Positions 35,124 to 45,177 of a stretch of 64,000 nucleotides of DNA are shown piece after piece (within the stretch, counting starts at the first letter, position 1; each line of letters begins with the position of its first letter). The notes beneath the pieces are model-generated. The model was not told the origin of the DNA and did not search any database. It saw only the letters and a program-made list of their open reading frames with translations. The stretch is taken from assembly GCF_014805685.1 (NCBI RefSeq), contig NC_060884.1, positions 16,927,856 to 16,991,855 on the forward strand, given 5' to 3'. The translations under genes were made by a program, and so were the position numbers. Source of the DNA: Silurus meridionalis (lineage: Eukaryota > Chordata > Actinopteri > Siluriformes > Siluridae).

Positions 35124-35279
35124 ATGTTTAAGGTACAATCTTAAAACATTATTTTGTTTTAATAAACCAAATATCCCTATTGAATAAGTAAAAAAACAGT
35201 AAACAGTGAACTTACCGGCGTTTCCCCGTGGTGAAACAACGAGTAACAAGAACAGCAGCGTCCACGAGCTCATCTCCAT
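22747..35279 (-). CDS. Membrane-bound complement regulator with nine CCP/sushi modules (CD46/Tecrem-like)
   Basis: Fifteen exons joined by GT-AG introns keep one frame for 638 codons: 35279-35216, 34421-34236, 33836-33737, 33634-33564, 33444-33262, 31338-31150, 30595-30413, 29792-29610, 28991-28809, 28220-28038, 27861-27682, 26626-26606, 26068-26003, 25030-24988, 23032-22960, then 22755-22747. That is 16 pieces if the GPstop end is counted separately. The order is signal peptide, nine four-cysteine CCP modules, stalk, one membrane span, then a tail with SYSTSPQFRYKGP. Proteins of this plan bind C3b/C4b and protect self cells. Module types run a-c-b-a-b-b-b-b-a, where c is split over two exons. 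The position next to miR-29b and CD34, convergent with CD34, matches mammalian CD46, and carp Tecrem is the known teleost counterpart. Orthology is inferred; the domain architecture is seen. Confidence 0.85.
23460..24373 (-). mobile_element. Tc1/mariner-family element relic within the last introns of the complement regulator
   Basis: Terminal inverted repeats ACCAATCAGCCATAGGA (left) and TCCTATGGCTGATCATTG (right) flank an antisense transposase relic with many stops. It is a common teleost family; the fragment at 19521-19765 belongs to it. Confidence 0.75.
24988..25030 (-). CDS. Complement regulator exon: end of span and stop-transfer
   Basis: 43 bp, FVFVCIWLHQKQK, completing the hydrophobic span and adding basic residues on the cytoplasmic side. 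Acceptor ATTTTCACAG, donor GTAAGC. Confidence 0.72.
25031..26002 (-). other. Intron within the membrane-span region
   Basis: AT-rich intron between the two exons that share the membrane span; no exon or element recognised. Confidence 0.6.
26003..26068 (-). CDS. Complement regulator transmembrane exon
   Basis: Acceptor TTTTTTCAG, donor GTGAGT, 66 bp, phase 1. It encodes QDTWIFKVVVVVFGVIAL, the start of a single membrane span that continues in the next exon. Confidence 0.75.
26606..26626 (-). CDS. Complement regulator stalk mini-exon (21 bp)
   Basis: Flanked by TTTCTCTAG and GTAAAT, phase 1 at both ends, adding KSEDDKR. It keeps the frame between CCP9 and the membrane exon. Being so short it may be used in only some transcripts. 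Confidence 0.55.
26627..27681 (-). other. Intron between CCP9 and stalk, with decayed CCP half-exon
   Basis: At about 27290-27395 a minus-strand stretch resembles the type-c remnant seen at 30097-30228 (CACAGCCCTGGGCAGC on the plus strand) but contains stops. The rest is AT-rich with AAT repeats near 27468-27490. Confidence 0.5.
27682..27861 (-). CDS. Complement regulator CCP9 (type a)
   Basis: 60 codons, ADCPEP to LRCE, with NGKW before the last cysteine. Clearly a paralogue of CCP4 (shared PVLKG, HGSEVTLEC, NKQEL). The GAGCAG acceptor is repeated here. Confidence 0.85.
28038..28220 (-). CDS. Complement regulator CCP8 (type b, tandem copy 4)
   Basis: 61 codons; differs from CCP6/7 by one residue (INCGEPP). 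The unit spacing to CCP7 is 771 bp because about 30 bp of intron present in the other units is missing here. Confidence 0.85.
28492..28624 (-). pseudogene. Decayed CCP type-c exon (copy 3)
   Basis: Same as the other two copies, with one cysteine lost (KGFPGLC instead of KGCPGLC), in line with lack of selection. Confidence 0.55.
28809..28991 (-). CDS. Complement regulator CCP7 (type b, tandem copy 3)
   Basis: Same protein as CCP6, including the NLT sequon and KYSSLPQC. Symmetric phase 1 exons allow copies to be added or skipped without breaking the frame. Confidence 0.85.
29295..29427 (-). pseudogene. Decayed CCP type-c exon (copy 2)
   Basis: Near-identical to 30097-30228, in the same place relative to its type-b exon, with the same phase problem. 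Confidence 0.55.
29610..29792 (-). CDS. Complement regulator CCP6 (type b, tandem copy 2)
   Basis: 61 codons, INCGKPP to PQCK, identical in protein to CCP7. It starts 803 bp from CCP5 and 801 bp from CCP7, and the intervening introns are near-identical too, so whole exon-plus-intron units were copied. Confidence 0.85.
30097..30228 (-). pseudogene. Decayed CCP type-c exon inside the tandem unit (copy 1)
   Basis: It has an acceptor (TTGATGCAG), a donor-like TGTGTAAGA and cysteines in ICKSEATLECLSERI and CPGLC, like the second half of CCP2 (QCLSHGW...AACLG). Joined after a type-b exon (phase 1) it would hit TGA within four codons, and it lacks tryptophan, so it is judged a dead exon carried along in each repeat unit. 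Confidence 0.55.
30413..30595 (-). CDS. Complement regulator CCP5 (type b, tandem copy 1)
   Basis: 61 codons, INCGKPP to PQCK, with an N-glycosylation sequon NLT. It differs from CCP6 and CCP7 by one residue (KENLEY instead of KEILEY). The donor is GTGAAA. Confidence 0.85.
31150..31338 (-). CDS. Complement regulator CCP4 (type a)
   Basis: 63 codons, ADCAEP to LSCK, with NGEW before the last cysteine. The acceptor is GAGCAG, so two AGs three bases apart could both be used and would add or drop one alanine. About 600 bp of this exon's upstream intron holds decayed type-c remnants (31680-31870). Confidence 0.85.
31680..31875 (-). pseudogene. Two decayed CCP type-c fragments between CCP3 and CCP4
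   Basis: Plus-strand text at 31690-31760 (CAGCCCTCGGCAGCCCATCA, TCTGACTGGAACTCC) and 31828-31875 (TATTCTGACTGGCTTTCAC) resembles the type-c remnants in the tandem units, with deletions and stops. Confidence 0.45.
32090..32949. mobile_element. hAT-like non-autonomous element in the CCP3-CCP4 intron
   Basis: Ends at CGAGGAATCGTTACAGCCCT (32928-32947), the reverse of the common fish hAT terminus. The other end carries ATCGATTAATCGAGTAATC. No transposase frame. Confidence 0.5.
33262..33444 (-). CDS. Complement regulator CCP3 (type b)
   Basis: 61 codons. Cysteines at VTCGTL, YGCEKK, VVCQEN and PQCK. The usual tryptophan before the last cysteine is replaced by tyrosine (KYSSLPQC), a feature shared with CCP5-8, so this is probably their parent type. 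Confidence 0.85.
33564..33836 (-). CDS. Complement regulator CCP2 (type c), split over two exons
   Basis: Exon 33836-33737 (100 bp) carries DCGNPRQV to PFCDPG, and exon 33634-33564 (71 bp) carries YNFQGSS to AACLG. The intron interrupts a glycine codon in phase 2. Together they make one module with four cysteines and the tryptophan in HGWTG. A module split at this point is also seen in other RCA-family proteins. Confidence 0.85.
34236..34421 (-). CDS. Complement regulator CCP1 (type a)
   Basis: 62 codons, phase 1 at both ends. Cysteines sit at ECQQPN, LECANG, IRCLNG and LICK, and the tryptophan is in NGEW. This is a complete module in one exon. It resembles CCP4 and CCP9, which share SEITLEC/SEVTLEC. 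Confidence 0.87.
35071..35119. repeat. (TA)n microsatellite in intron 1 of the complement regulator
   Basis: Perfect TA run of about 49 bp. Other long TA or AT runs in the window are at about 18014-18080, 30825-30892, 47163-47235 and 54050-54117. Confidence 0.95.
35216..35279 (-). CDS. Complement regulator exon 1: signal peptide
   Basis: ATG at 35279, then MEMSSWTLLFLLLVVSPRGN: a hydrophobic core of leucines and valines followed by small residues (GNAG), a normal cleavage region. The donor GTAAGT follows at 35215. A GTG-started longer frame adds only two residues and is not needed. Upstream DNA to about 35480 is moderately CpG-containing and may hold the promoter. Confidence 0.8.
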
Positions 35280-37640
35280 TTTCACCCAATTTACAATTAG
35301 AAACTCAGTTAAATAATAATTTAATATTTTCGTAATGTTTAGCTCTGAATCAGGTTACCAAAAGTTCGCCCAAAGGTTTGCCCAGGATTGTGTCTCTACA
35401 ACAGACTGCCGTTTGTTCCCCTCCTGCCCCGTGTAAGTGAACGGAGCTTCCGCGGTAATCCGCTCAGACTGCAGACAAGCTCTTAAGTCTTTTCTGCCTT
35501 AACATTGCCAGTTTGTTAAGCTTTTTCGCGCACACACCATCACACACACACACACACCCCTGCGTTATCAGACAGTCTGGAATCGTAGATGTTTCGTACC
35601 AAGTACAGATCTCATTATGGGTGGGACTCGGAGCTCGAGCCACGCCTTAAGACGTAGTGCACGAGCCCGGGTGGGCATCTCATCATTTCACACGGTATTT
35701 CTTACACTGCTAAACTCGTTTATTTGGAAATTCAATGGTAAACATTGGACTCTTTGGTACTGCTAAGTCTCAATTTCCTTTCATTTTTCAAAGCAGCTTT
35801 ACAGCAATCCAAATACTGTACAGAAGTACAAAACAGATCGTGGCAACTCCCAAACAAGACATGAGGAAGCACCCTAAAATAAGAAAACCGGTCAGAATAA
35901 CCTTTCATATTCAAAACATTGTGATCAAGCAGTACTGGAAGTTGTCTTGGAACGAATTATGATCGCCGCAGCATGTCTTGGGTCTACAGTGTGAGATTTT
36001 GCACTGAAGCAAATGTGAGATGGTCCATGGTTTTAGTGCACCTGTGGGAGGTCTCTGTTCAAACTGGAAACATGAATAGGTTTTTGTCTCGCTCTTGGGT
36101 TACTTCCAGAAATGTCGGTGTGAAAGGCAGCACAGGAATTCTAGCTATTGTTATTATGCTTGTTTACTTGTTTTGTCATTGATCTATTGGAGTTTGCTTG
36201 TTTTGTCCGCCAGGGAGAAAAGGGATCGAGCAAAAACTCTCTAAAAACAAGTAAAAAGTGCATGTAGGCCAGGAAATTAGACAAAAGATTAAGGGATGTG
36301 CTGATCCAGCTTTTCCTATATGTTGTTGATCCAAACTGATAAAGGATCCTGTACTGACATGCTAGCTGTAGTAAGCTGACTCTCATCGAGTTTAGTCTTT
36401 AGTTTGCAATCAAGATCTGTATTGTGTCTGCAAACACAACATACAGTCATAAAAATATCCATGCATCTGACTAAGAGTAAGATCAGAAAAAACTTTTCAT
36501 GAGCATGGTATTAACCGATGGCCTCAGTAATGGATTGGTACTTTCATGTCGAAGATTTAATTTAGAGTTTTGCTTCTTTTATAAAATATACCAGTGATCT
36601 ACTTGTCAAAATATAGTTGCTATAGCAGATGCTACAGATGATTAAAGAGCAATCTTGCTATCCAGCTGAGTGTGACCACTGAGTTAGAGTGAATCATACT
36701 CAGGGTGTTCCTCGTCTGGCTGTGGCTTCACTGAGTGTGATCATTTTTTCCAACCACACTAGTAACAGATACAAACAGGCCTGGAATAGTCTGGATACGG
36801 TCCGAAATTTTCTCTCTTGCTCTCACTATTTCCTAATTTTCTTTAAAACATCAAGCCATTTCAATCATCAATCATTTAAAGAGTTTAATAGTTAGTTTAA
36901 GAGTTCAAGAGTTAGTTTAAGAGTTAGTAAAAGACTAGTGGCTGTAAAGAATGTAAAGAAAATAAATACTGACTTTACTGTACCTTGTACTATTATGTGT
37001 TCTCATTGTTATTGATGCTGTTGTTTTTGTGATTAAATAATAATAATAAATAAAAGTATCAATAATAATAAATCACTCAGTCATTAGGTAAATAAATACA
37101 TACATACATACATACATACATACATACATACTGTACATATATACACACATACAAGCTGTTTAATATACTATGTAACTAATAGTTGGGAGTTTCTGATGAT
37201 GTGGTTTTAGTTGCTATAGTAACACCTAAGCACTGTAAATATAAAAGGGTGTTCCTCAAGATTCCTCTTTCCTAACACCACAATGATTTCATAGCACAAT
37301 TAATGTAAGCTATTAGAAAAGCACTTCCTTTTGTTAGTTTTTTTGGTCTTCCACTGTTGCAGCAATCACCACTGTCTCATTTAGGTCTGTCTCATTTTGT
37401 GTAAACACGCCTCATTCCAAGGTACTGAAACAAGTATGACAAGCAGCAAAGGCAATTTAAGATTTAAAATTTTTCTTCTTACATGACTTTAAAGACAGAC
37501 ACAGTTTGGACAGATCTATTTTAAGAGCTTAAGTCATGTTTGCCATGTATGGTTTGACCTTATCATAAAAATTTGAGGACCCCACCCTATCCAGACTTCT
37601 CTGAAAGAGATAGATAGTGGGTCTTAGCTATGTTTCAAGT
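35280..37640. other. Upstream region of the complement regulator, no gene seen
   Basis: The first 400 bp contain CpGs and a short CA run and may include the promoter. A CATA tetranucleotide repeat lies at about 37096-37132. Nothing else was recognised. Confidence 0.45.
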
Positions 37641-37679
37641 ACATTGTGCTGTCAGGGCTTAAAAATCCAACACCCCTCT

Positions 37680-39440
37680 TCTTCTTCTACTTCTTTTACT
37701 TTTGGCTGTTAGGGGTCACACAGCAGATCATGCGTCTCTATACTACCCTGTCCTCTACATCTGCCTCTTTCAAACCAGCTACCTGCATGTCTTCCCTCAC
37801 CACATCCAAAAGCCTCTTCCTTGCACTTCCTCTTTTCCTCCTTCCTGGCAGCTTCATTCTAAGCATTCCTTTTCCTATAAATCCCATGTCCCTCCTCTGC
37901 AGATGTCTAAAGCATCTCAATCACACCTCTCTCACCTTGTCTCCTAAACATCCTGCATGTGTGGTTTCTCTAATAATCTCATTTCTAATCCTGTCCATCG
38001 TCGTCACTCACAATGAAAATCTCAACATCTTCAGCTCTGCTACCTCCAGCTCCACCTCCTGTCTTTGACTCAATGCCACTGTCTCTAAACCATACAACAT
38101 CGCAAGTCTCACCACAGTCCTATAAACTTTCCCTTTTACTCTTGCAGATACCTTTCCATTGCATTTTTCACCATCTATTACTTGTTTATCACCGACTACT
38201 GTATATTCCACCCATATTTATTCTGTATAAACTGTATCATACAACATTCATACTTGTACATAACTATATCATGTCATTGAGCATGTTATCTCCCAACATC
38301 TATGCACAATTTATTGTATATTACTATATATACATATATTATTACCTACTGCACCTTCTGTACATTATTCACCCTCACCCATGTACATATGGATCCCATA
38401 GCCTTATTTATCAAACTGCAATTTATTTATTGTAAATAAGCTACTTATGTAGTAGTGGTTAGATGCTAATTGAATTTCGTTGGCTCTGTACATGTACCTT
38501 GCACAATGACAATTGTACACATGTACTCTGTCTTACTCCTACTGACTTTCATTCCCCTTCTCTCCAGCACGTACCTCCACCTCTCCAGACTCTTCCCAAC
38601 CTGCTTCCTACTCTTACCACAAATCAAAATATCGCCTGCAAACATCATTATCCATTGAGACTCCTGTCTGACGTCAACCATCAATCTGTTTATCACCACT
38701 GCAAACAGGAAAGGGCTCAAAGCTGATACTTGATGCAGTCCCACCTCCACATTTTTCTCTGACACACCTGACTTTCTCATACAATACCACAACTTCTCTC
38801 TCGGCACCCAGTTGTGCAATTTCTCTAAATCCACAAACACACACTGCAGTTCCTTCTGACCTTCTCTATACTTCTCCATCAACATTTTCAAAGCAAATAT
38901 TGCATTTGTGATGCTCTTACTCAGCATGAAACCATACTGTTGCTCACAGATGGTCACCTCTTCTCTCAGCCTGGATTTAACTACTCTTTCCCATAGCTTC
39001 ATGGTGTGACTGATCAACTTTATTCCCCTGTAGTTACTGCAGGTCTGCACATCTCCCTTATTCTTAAAGATCGGTACCAGCACACTCCTTCTCAATTCCT
39101 CAGGCATCCTCTCGCCTTCCAAAATCCTGTTAAACAATCTGGTTTAAAACTCCACTGAGATCTCTTCTAAACATCTCCACGTTTCTACCGGTATATCATC
39201 TGGGCCAACCAGCTTTCCACTGTTCATCCTCTTAATCGCTGCTCTCACTTCCTCCTTAGTAATCCTATCCACTTCCTGCTTCACCATCTCCACACCATCC
39301 ACCCTACTCTCTCTCTCTCTCGTGTTCCTCGATCATCAGCTGCTCAAAATAATCCCTCCATCTTCTCAACACACTCTCTTTACTAGTCAACACATTTCCA
39401 CCTGCATCCTTCATTGCCCTTACTTGCATACATTTAATAT
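37680..39440 (-). mobile_element. RTE-type LINE relic, minus strand, interrupted by a secondary insertion
   Basis: Minus-strand reverse transcriptase pieces: NYRGIKLISHTMKLWERVV at about 39030, QYGFMLSKSIT, FAGDILICGKS, then, beyond a break, KGKVYRTVVRLAMLYGLE at about 38130. These are typical of the RTE clade in fish. The 3' end has the usual GAAGAAG-like tail (CTTCTTCTTC on the plus strand at 37679-37688). About 300 bp at 38205-38520 is unrelated AT-rich sequence that has replaced part of the coding region. Confidence 0.85.
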
Positions 39441-40447
39441 AATCTCAAATAAACAGTTTATTTAAAGGAAAAAAAAAATAGAATGCGTGTTTGTGTGCGC
39501 GTGTGTGTGTGTAGCGTTTCTTTCACACCCACTGGTGTCCCCTGGTGGCCATTTTTATGAATTTCATCCATTTATGTGATTGTATAATGCTGTAGTGTGC
39601 ATATGAACCTTCCCCAATTCCACATATTAATAGACTTTTTTGTCTATTAAACCCATTTACCTTAATGACACTGACAACTTTTTATCTAAAAAGTAAGTCA
39701 GCACTTTTAAATTATGTTAGCAATACACAAAATCCTTAAGAAGATTTGACTAAGGATGTGACATACCAACAATGGGTTGGCGTTAATTAAGCCAAGTGTG
39801 GTGTTTTCTGTTTTTGTTTGTTTTATTTGGAGAAAAAGCAAAACAGCTAAATTTTTTAGATGTTTAAATAGGTCTAGTTTTTGCCTGACGCTGATTAGTT
39901 TTTTCCTGGTACTGATTAGTTTGTGATTTTTTTTTTTTCTGACAACTGCTGAATATATTACACCCATGATTTAACAGTGTAAAGATATTGCAGCGTCTTT
40001 TCAGACAATAATGCTTGATTATACTGTCATTCCGATATGAAATTTACATTACTGAGAGATGCAAGGATTAAAATTTTTGTTTTATGTTTCTCTCTTAATT
40101 GCTTTTGTGGTTGAAACAAGTCCACATGCTCTTAACTGAATGTAACTGAAGGCCAAATAGAAGAAATTCTTCATATTGTGTCCTCAGTTGCCAGTGAAGA
40201 CTGGCCTCTAGCCTAAAATATTTGTAGTATTCACTTGCGCTATCTTCTTTTTTTAACTTATACTTTACTGTAACATTGTTCATTGAATTCCTTGTAATAC
40301 TCTGCCTCAAACAGACTGACATTCAGTGAGAGGAAACAAGTATTCAGACACTTTAGTTTAAGTTATTTTACCACTGTATCTTGTTACTGCATACACTACT
40401 AGTACATATAATCCCCATAGTGTATGTAATGTACTTTCTGTATATAT
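39441..40447. other. Intergenic DNA, no gene seen
   Basis: AT-rich with short TG and homopolymer runs. The minus-strand frames at 39707-39967 and 40095-40322 show no recognisable domain. Confidence 0.5.
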
Positions 40448-40449
40448 AC

Positions 40450-41632
40450 ACATTGATCAAAATTAGAGAACACTTTTAGATACCTCCCAGTTATTGGTGT
40501 TAATCTGGTACCTGGTGCTAATTTCCTTGATTATCTGTCAATCCCTATTTAACTGGCAGCCTACCTTCCAGTTTCACTGACTCTGCAAGATGTTGGGCCG
40601 TTCTAAAGTGACTGAAAGCCTCCGGCAGCAGGTTGTCCAGATGAAGACCAAAGGGATGACCCTATCAGCCATAGCAAGACAAGTTGGTCGTTCCAAATCT
40701 GTGATTTCAAGAATATTGAATCTTTACAACATCACAAACTCATTCAAGTCTGCCAAGAAGGCTGGTTGTCCACGGAAGACAAATACAAGAGAGGACAGGA
40801 TACTGCGGAGGATCTCAATGGGCAATCGTTTCCACACTGCAGCTGGAATTTCTCACTAGTTCAGCGCTGAACAGGGTAAGGATCTGTCTCGTCATACAGT
40901 GTCTCGACGTTGAAGAGCATTTGGACTGAAAGCCCACTCTGCAGTGACCAAACCTCTCATTAGCAGAAAGAATCAAAAGGCTATACTAAACATGTTGTGT
41001 GGACAGAGGAGAACTGGTCCAAAGTTCACTTCAGTGATGAAAGCAATTTTAATTTATTTGGGTCCGATGAGAAACATTATGTTCGGCGACAAACTGGAAA
41101 AAGACTGAACCCAAAGTGTGTAAAGAAGTCAGTGAAAAGTGGAGGAGGAAGTGTCATGGTTTGGGGCATCTTTTCTGCCGCAGGAGTTGGGCCTCTTATA
41201 CAGCTACATTGCAGAGTGAATGCAAATGTTTATCAGAACCTTCTTCAACAACATATGGTTCCTTCCCTGCGTTTATCACCCAATCAGCCCGCAGTGTTCA
41301 TGCAGGACAACACTCCATGTCACACAGCAAAACGGGTAAAGCAGTTCCTTGAAACTGAAAACATTGAAATAATGACATGGCCTGCCCAGAGTCCTGATCT
41401 CAACCCAATAGAGAACCTCTGGAAAATCCTTGGTGACAAAGTTATGGCCAAGAAACCCACTACAGTCACCGAACTGTGGAGGAGACTGGAAGAAGAGTGG
41501 ACCATAATCACACCAGAGCAGTGTGAGAGACTAGTGCTGTCCTGTGGCCGCTGACTGTTGTAACCTTTAGAAAATTTTGTTGTAATCTTTTTCCATGCTA
41601 CAGTCATTGTTGTTCTCTAATTTTGATTAGTT
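40450..41632 (+). mobile_element. Tc1/mariner transposon with mostly intact transposase
   Basis: Inverted repeats read TGATCAAAATTAGAGAACA (from 40454) and GTTCTCTAATTTTGATTA (41612-41629). Between them lies a transposase in two frames. Confidence 0.9.
40590..41554 (+). pseudogene. Tc1-like transposase, broken in the middle
   Basis: The first part (40590-40859) has the paired helix-turn-helix DNA-binding region (GMTLSAIARQVGRSKSVISR). The second (40997-41554) has the whole DDE catalytic domain: HFSDESNF, VFMQDNTPCH and SPDLNPIENLW, with the GGGSVMVWG loop. A stop at 40857-40859 and frame changes up to 40997 separate them. All three catalytic acidic residues remain (DD34E type), so the copy died recently or is a near relative of an active one. 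Confidence 0.88.
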
Positions 41633-42107
41633 TGTTTTCTGCAAAATAATGTTTTTCTTTTTCAAAATAAAATTTTTTCTTTTAAATGCCTTAGTTATTT
41701 TGTGGAAAAGGTGTTCTGGTAGCATGGTATAGATAGGACAAAAACTCCTTTAACTGTTGAGCAGTAAAGATGACATTATTTCAGAATTGTTCAATTTAAG
41801 AGAGCTGCAAAAAAATGGTCTTATGCAAATTGCACTTGCTGTTATTAAAAAAAGACACTGCCATGGGTTTAGAGGATTTCATGCAACAAGTAGCAATCAT
41901 TCTGAAGGTAATTATATGTATGGGGAAAGTTCATGAAACCACAACTAATCATCTCCTGACAGGTGCACTATGCAAGATTTCACAACGTCCTTGAAGAATT
42001 AATGAGAGGAAGCATAAGCAAGAAGCCAGCATAGTTGAAAGATGTCCTGAAAGGTTCAGGAGCAACAGTTACCCAGAGAGCAATAAGCAGTAAACTGCAC
42101 TGCACAT

Positions 42108-43042
42108 GGGCGTAAATCCCGGGGGGGGACAACCCCCCCATCCGAGGGTTGTCCTTCCCCCCCATACAATACAATACAATACATTTTTTTTTATATATCG
42201 CACTTTTTATTGTGAAAAATATATGTATGTATACCTAAATAATTGTGTAAGTAGAAAAAAACAAACGCAAAAAATGCATTTAGAAACAGTTCCCCCTCCC
42301 CTTCCTTACAGTGGTTTGACCCACTGCCTGTGTTCCCAGTTCATCTCACCTGCTCTACACACACGAGTCCGGTGTGTGGCTGTTGTTCTTAGTTAATGTT
42401 CAATTCTATTAACTAGGGGATTTTATTCACTATAAATAAACCGATTCTCTTTAATGTAGTTGATGGAGACTCATTCATAAATTAGTTGCGGCAAAAATGC
42501 TGATTACCGATGTAATTTTCCATGAATCTGCTATATTAGTGATTAAAATATGACTTATCTAGTGAACGTTAGCTTGTGTACAATAGCTTGTAGCATAGTG
42601 CACTGACACTAACACACCAAAGCCGTTTCACATGCAGTGTTTTATTTGGGACGACTTGGTATAATGTTAATTTAACGTTAACACACAATTAGCATATTAT
42701 TTATCTGTGCATTTACTAAATGAGCACAGTGCTGCTTCCAAACTGAACCCACTGTATTTTTTATAATCAATTTCTATTCTGTTCTTAAGTGTCTTAATTA
42801 ATTTTAAATACAATTTTAAACCTTTTTTTAATTCCTTGTTTTGCTTTGTCATTGAACCTGAGAAAAACTCAAACTAACCATAATGACGCAGTCTCCATGC
42901 TACAACAATGATAAAAGCAGTCCTCCACTGTGGGGACATATCTTTATAAGTACAATTTGACTGTATTATTTGTGTCCCCTTCAAAAATTGCAAAAAATTT
43001 TATATTTATTGTCCCCCCTACTGTTAAATGAATTTTACGCCC
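42108..43042. mobile_element. Non-autonomous DNA transposon with GGGCGTAAA ends
   Basis: Begins GGGCGTAAAT and ends TTTACGCCC, giving a 9-bp perfect inverted repeat, with a G/C-run next to the left end (GGGGGGGACAACCCCCCC) and CCCCCC text near the right end. It sits inside an older repeat whose halves flank it (AAACTGCACTGC left, GCACTGCATCAG right). No transposase frame; superfamily not assigned. Confidence 0.6.
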
Positions 43043-44160
43043 ATGGCACTGCATCAGTCCACACAACACTAATGTGCTAAAAACATAAAATAAAATGCAG
43101 ATTTCTTTTACACAAGAATTTCAACAAGTCAGAATTCTTTTAGGAAAAAATATTTGACAGTTACTTACCTTACAATAATTGGCATAAGAAAGGTTGCATG
43201 TATTATTACTAGAACATCATACACAATCGAGATATGCCTGTAGCTGTAGTTTGAAGAATAATGCTGGTAAAGAGTGTCTGCTGCAGCCTACAACTGGGAG
43301 AATAATTCAAATTTTTATTTGTTTGCTGTTTTAGAATAGTAAAAGTTAACATGGTATTACCCTCCAGGACATGGTAATTACATTCACATGTTCAACAAAA
43401 CAACACACTGTCACGGTATAAAGCAGGAAGAGGATGCAAGTCTGGGTAAATACTTTACTAAAGGAAAACATGTGAAATCAACAAAATGAAAGCAAAATGA
43501 CAGACAACAACAAATGAAAGACAAAAAGCACAATGAGACATGAGTGTACATGCACATGTGATAATAGCCATTAACATGAATTAGGTGTGCAAACAAACTT
43601 AATACATGGTGCGTAGAGCTGCAATGGTTCACGGGAAATATAGTCCTTGTCTATAATCATGACATATTGTAGCTCCCTCTCTAATGCATGGCTTCCGATG
43701 CAAAAAGTCTCTTTTGGAATGGGTCCTGGACACCCTAAGCAGCTGCTCCCTGCCCATGTGGGTTCATGAAGCTGCCGTGTGAGACTCCATGAAGTCACTA
43801 AAGCAAAGACGCACGGCAACATCCTCAGCAGGGGACAGAAGCATGCTGCATAGTCATCCAGGCTCAGAGGTTTTGAGCTACACTCTCAGGACAAAGGGTA
43901 GTAAGCCTAATACCCCTCTGTTGCTGGGGTTATATAGTCAAACTCTACCTAGAAAAGTGCATATATTGTACCTTTGGCTTTATGCAAAAAGGCAATCATT
44001 AGCAAAAATGTGTGCCTTAAACTATTTTGAAAAACACTAAAGCCACAGAGCTCAGAAAAAAATATTCTCTCAATTAATGTATTTGTTCTCAGCACATACA
44101 AAATTCCCTTTGTTACACATTCACATACTTATGTGACAAGAGCAAACATATAAATACACA

Positions 44161-44702
44161 TACACTATACTGTATTGCCAAAAGTATTGAGTCACCTGAC
44201 CTTTCCTGCTATATGTGGTTATTTTCCAAACTGTTACCACAAAGCTGGAGGCACACAATTCTATAGGACTTCTTTAGATGCGCTATAATATAATTTAGCA
44301 TTCACTTGAACTTGGAAACCCAAACCTGTTCCAGCATGGCAATGCCCCCTGTGCACAAAGTGAGTTCCTTGAAGATATGATTTACATGCTTTGGAGAGGA
44401 AGATCTTGAGTGGCCTGCTATAGAGCTCTGATCTCATCCCTACTAAACACCTTTGGGATGAATTGGAATGCTGACTGCACCTCAGGCATCCTCACCTACA
44501 TCAGTACCTGCATTTCATAATATCCTTGTGGCTGATAAACACAAATATCCATAAGCACACTCTAAAATCTAGTGGAACAGTTTCCCAGAAAAGTGGAGGG
44601 AATTGTATGAGCAAATTGGAACTAAATGTGGAATGCAATGTTTAAAAATCACATACCAAACCTATGACTAGGTGACCCAATATTTATTGGCAATATAGTG
44701 TA
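44161..44702 (+). mobile_element. Tc1/mariner-family relic
   Basis: Starts TACACTATACTGTATTGCCA and ends TTGGCAATATAGTGTA. The interior has transposase text such as HGNAPC and SEFLEDM with stops. A related fragment occurs at 62900-63150. Confidence 0.75.
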
Positions 44703-45177
44703 TCTAAAAAATTTTTTATCAAAATGCATCTCCAAAAATATTATGTCTTTATAAAATCAAATCACACTACAAAAAAGTCAACACTAACCAGAAATGTTGC
44801 CATTAAATGTTTTATGCTGAATACTATAGCCTTCTGTGCCTCTAGACATTGTTAAGCCACAAGATTTTATCAGTTCAAATAAGTGGTAGTGTGCACATAT
44901 TAAAGCGCAGCACATTTCAGGGGAACAGAATGATGGAGTCACAACAGCATTTCTGCTGATAAAACCTACACTAGGAATGAAAAAACATTCACCTATGAAT
45001 CATGTAGCTCTTTTTTTCTCTAGGAATTCTATGTCACTGCAAATGTATAGTGGGATATCAGATGTTCACTCACTGCTAAACTTTATCTGAATCCAGTACA
45101 TGCCATTCCTACCAGAAACACAAATAGAAAACAGCTTACTATCACAGCTCTGTTTATTTTTCCTAAAGTAAGAACAC

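Noticed and set aside
38466..39137. 223-codon frame as a host gene
   Set aside because: It is the reverse transcriptase of an RTE LINE with in-frame damage and a lost downstream segment.
40501..40530. TGGTGCTA as a possible antisense miR-29 seed site
   Set aside because: It lies in the leader of the Tc1 element and no hairpin arm accompanies it.
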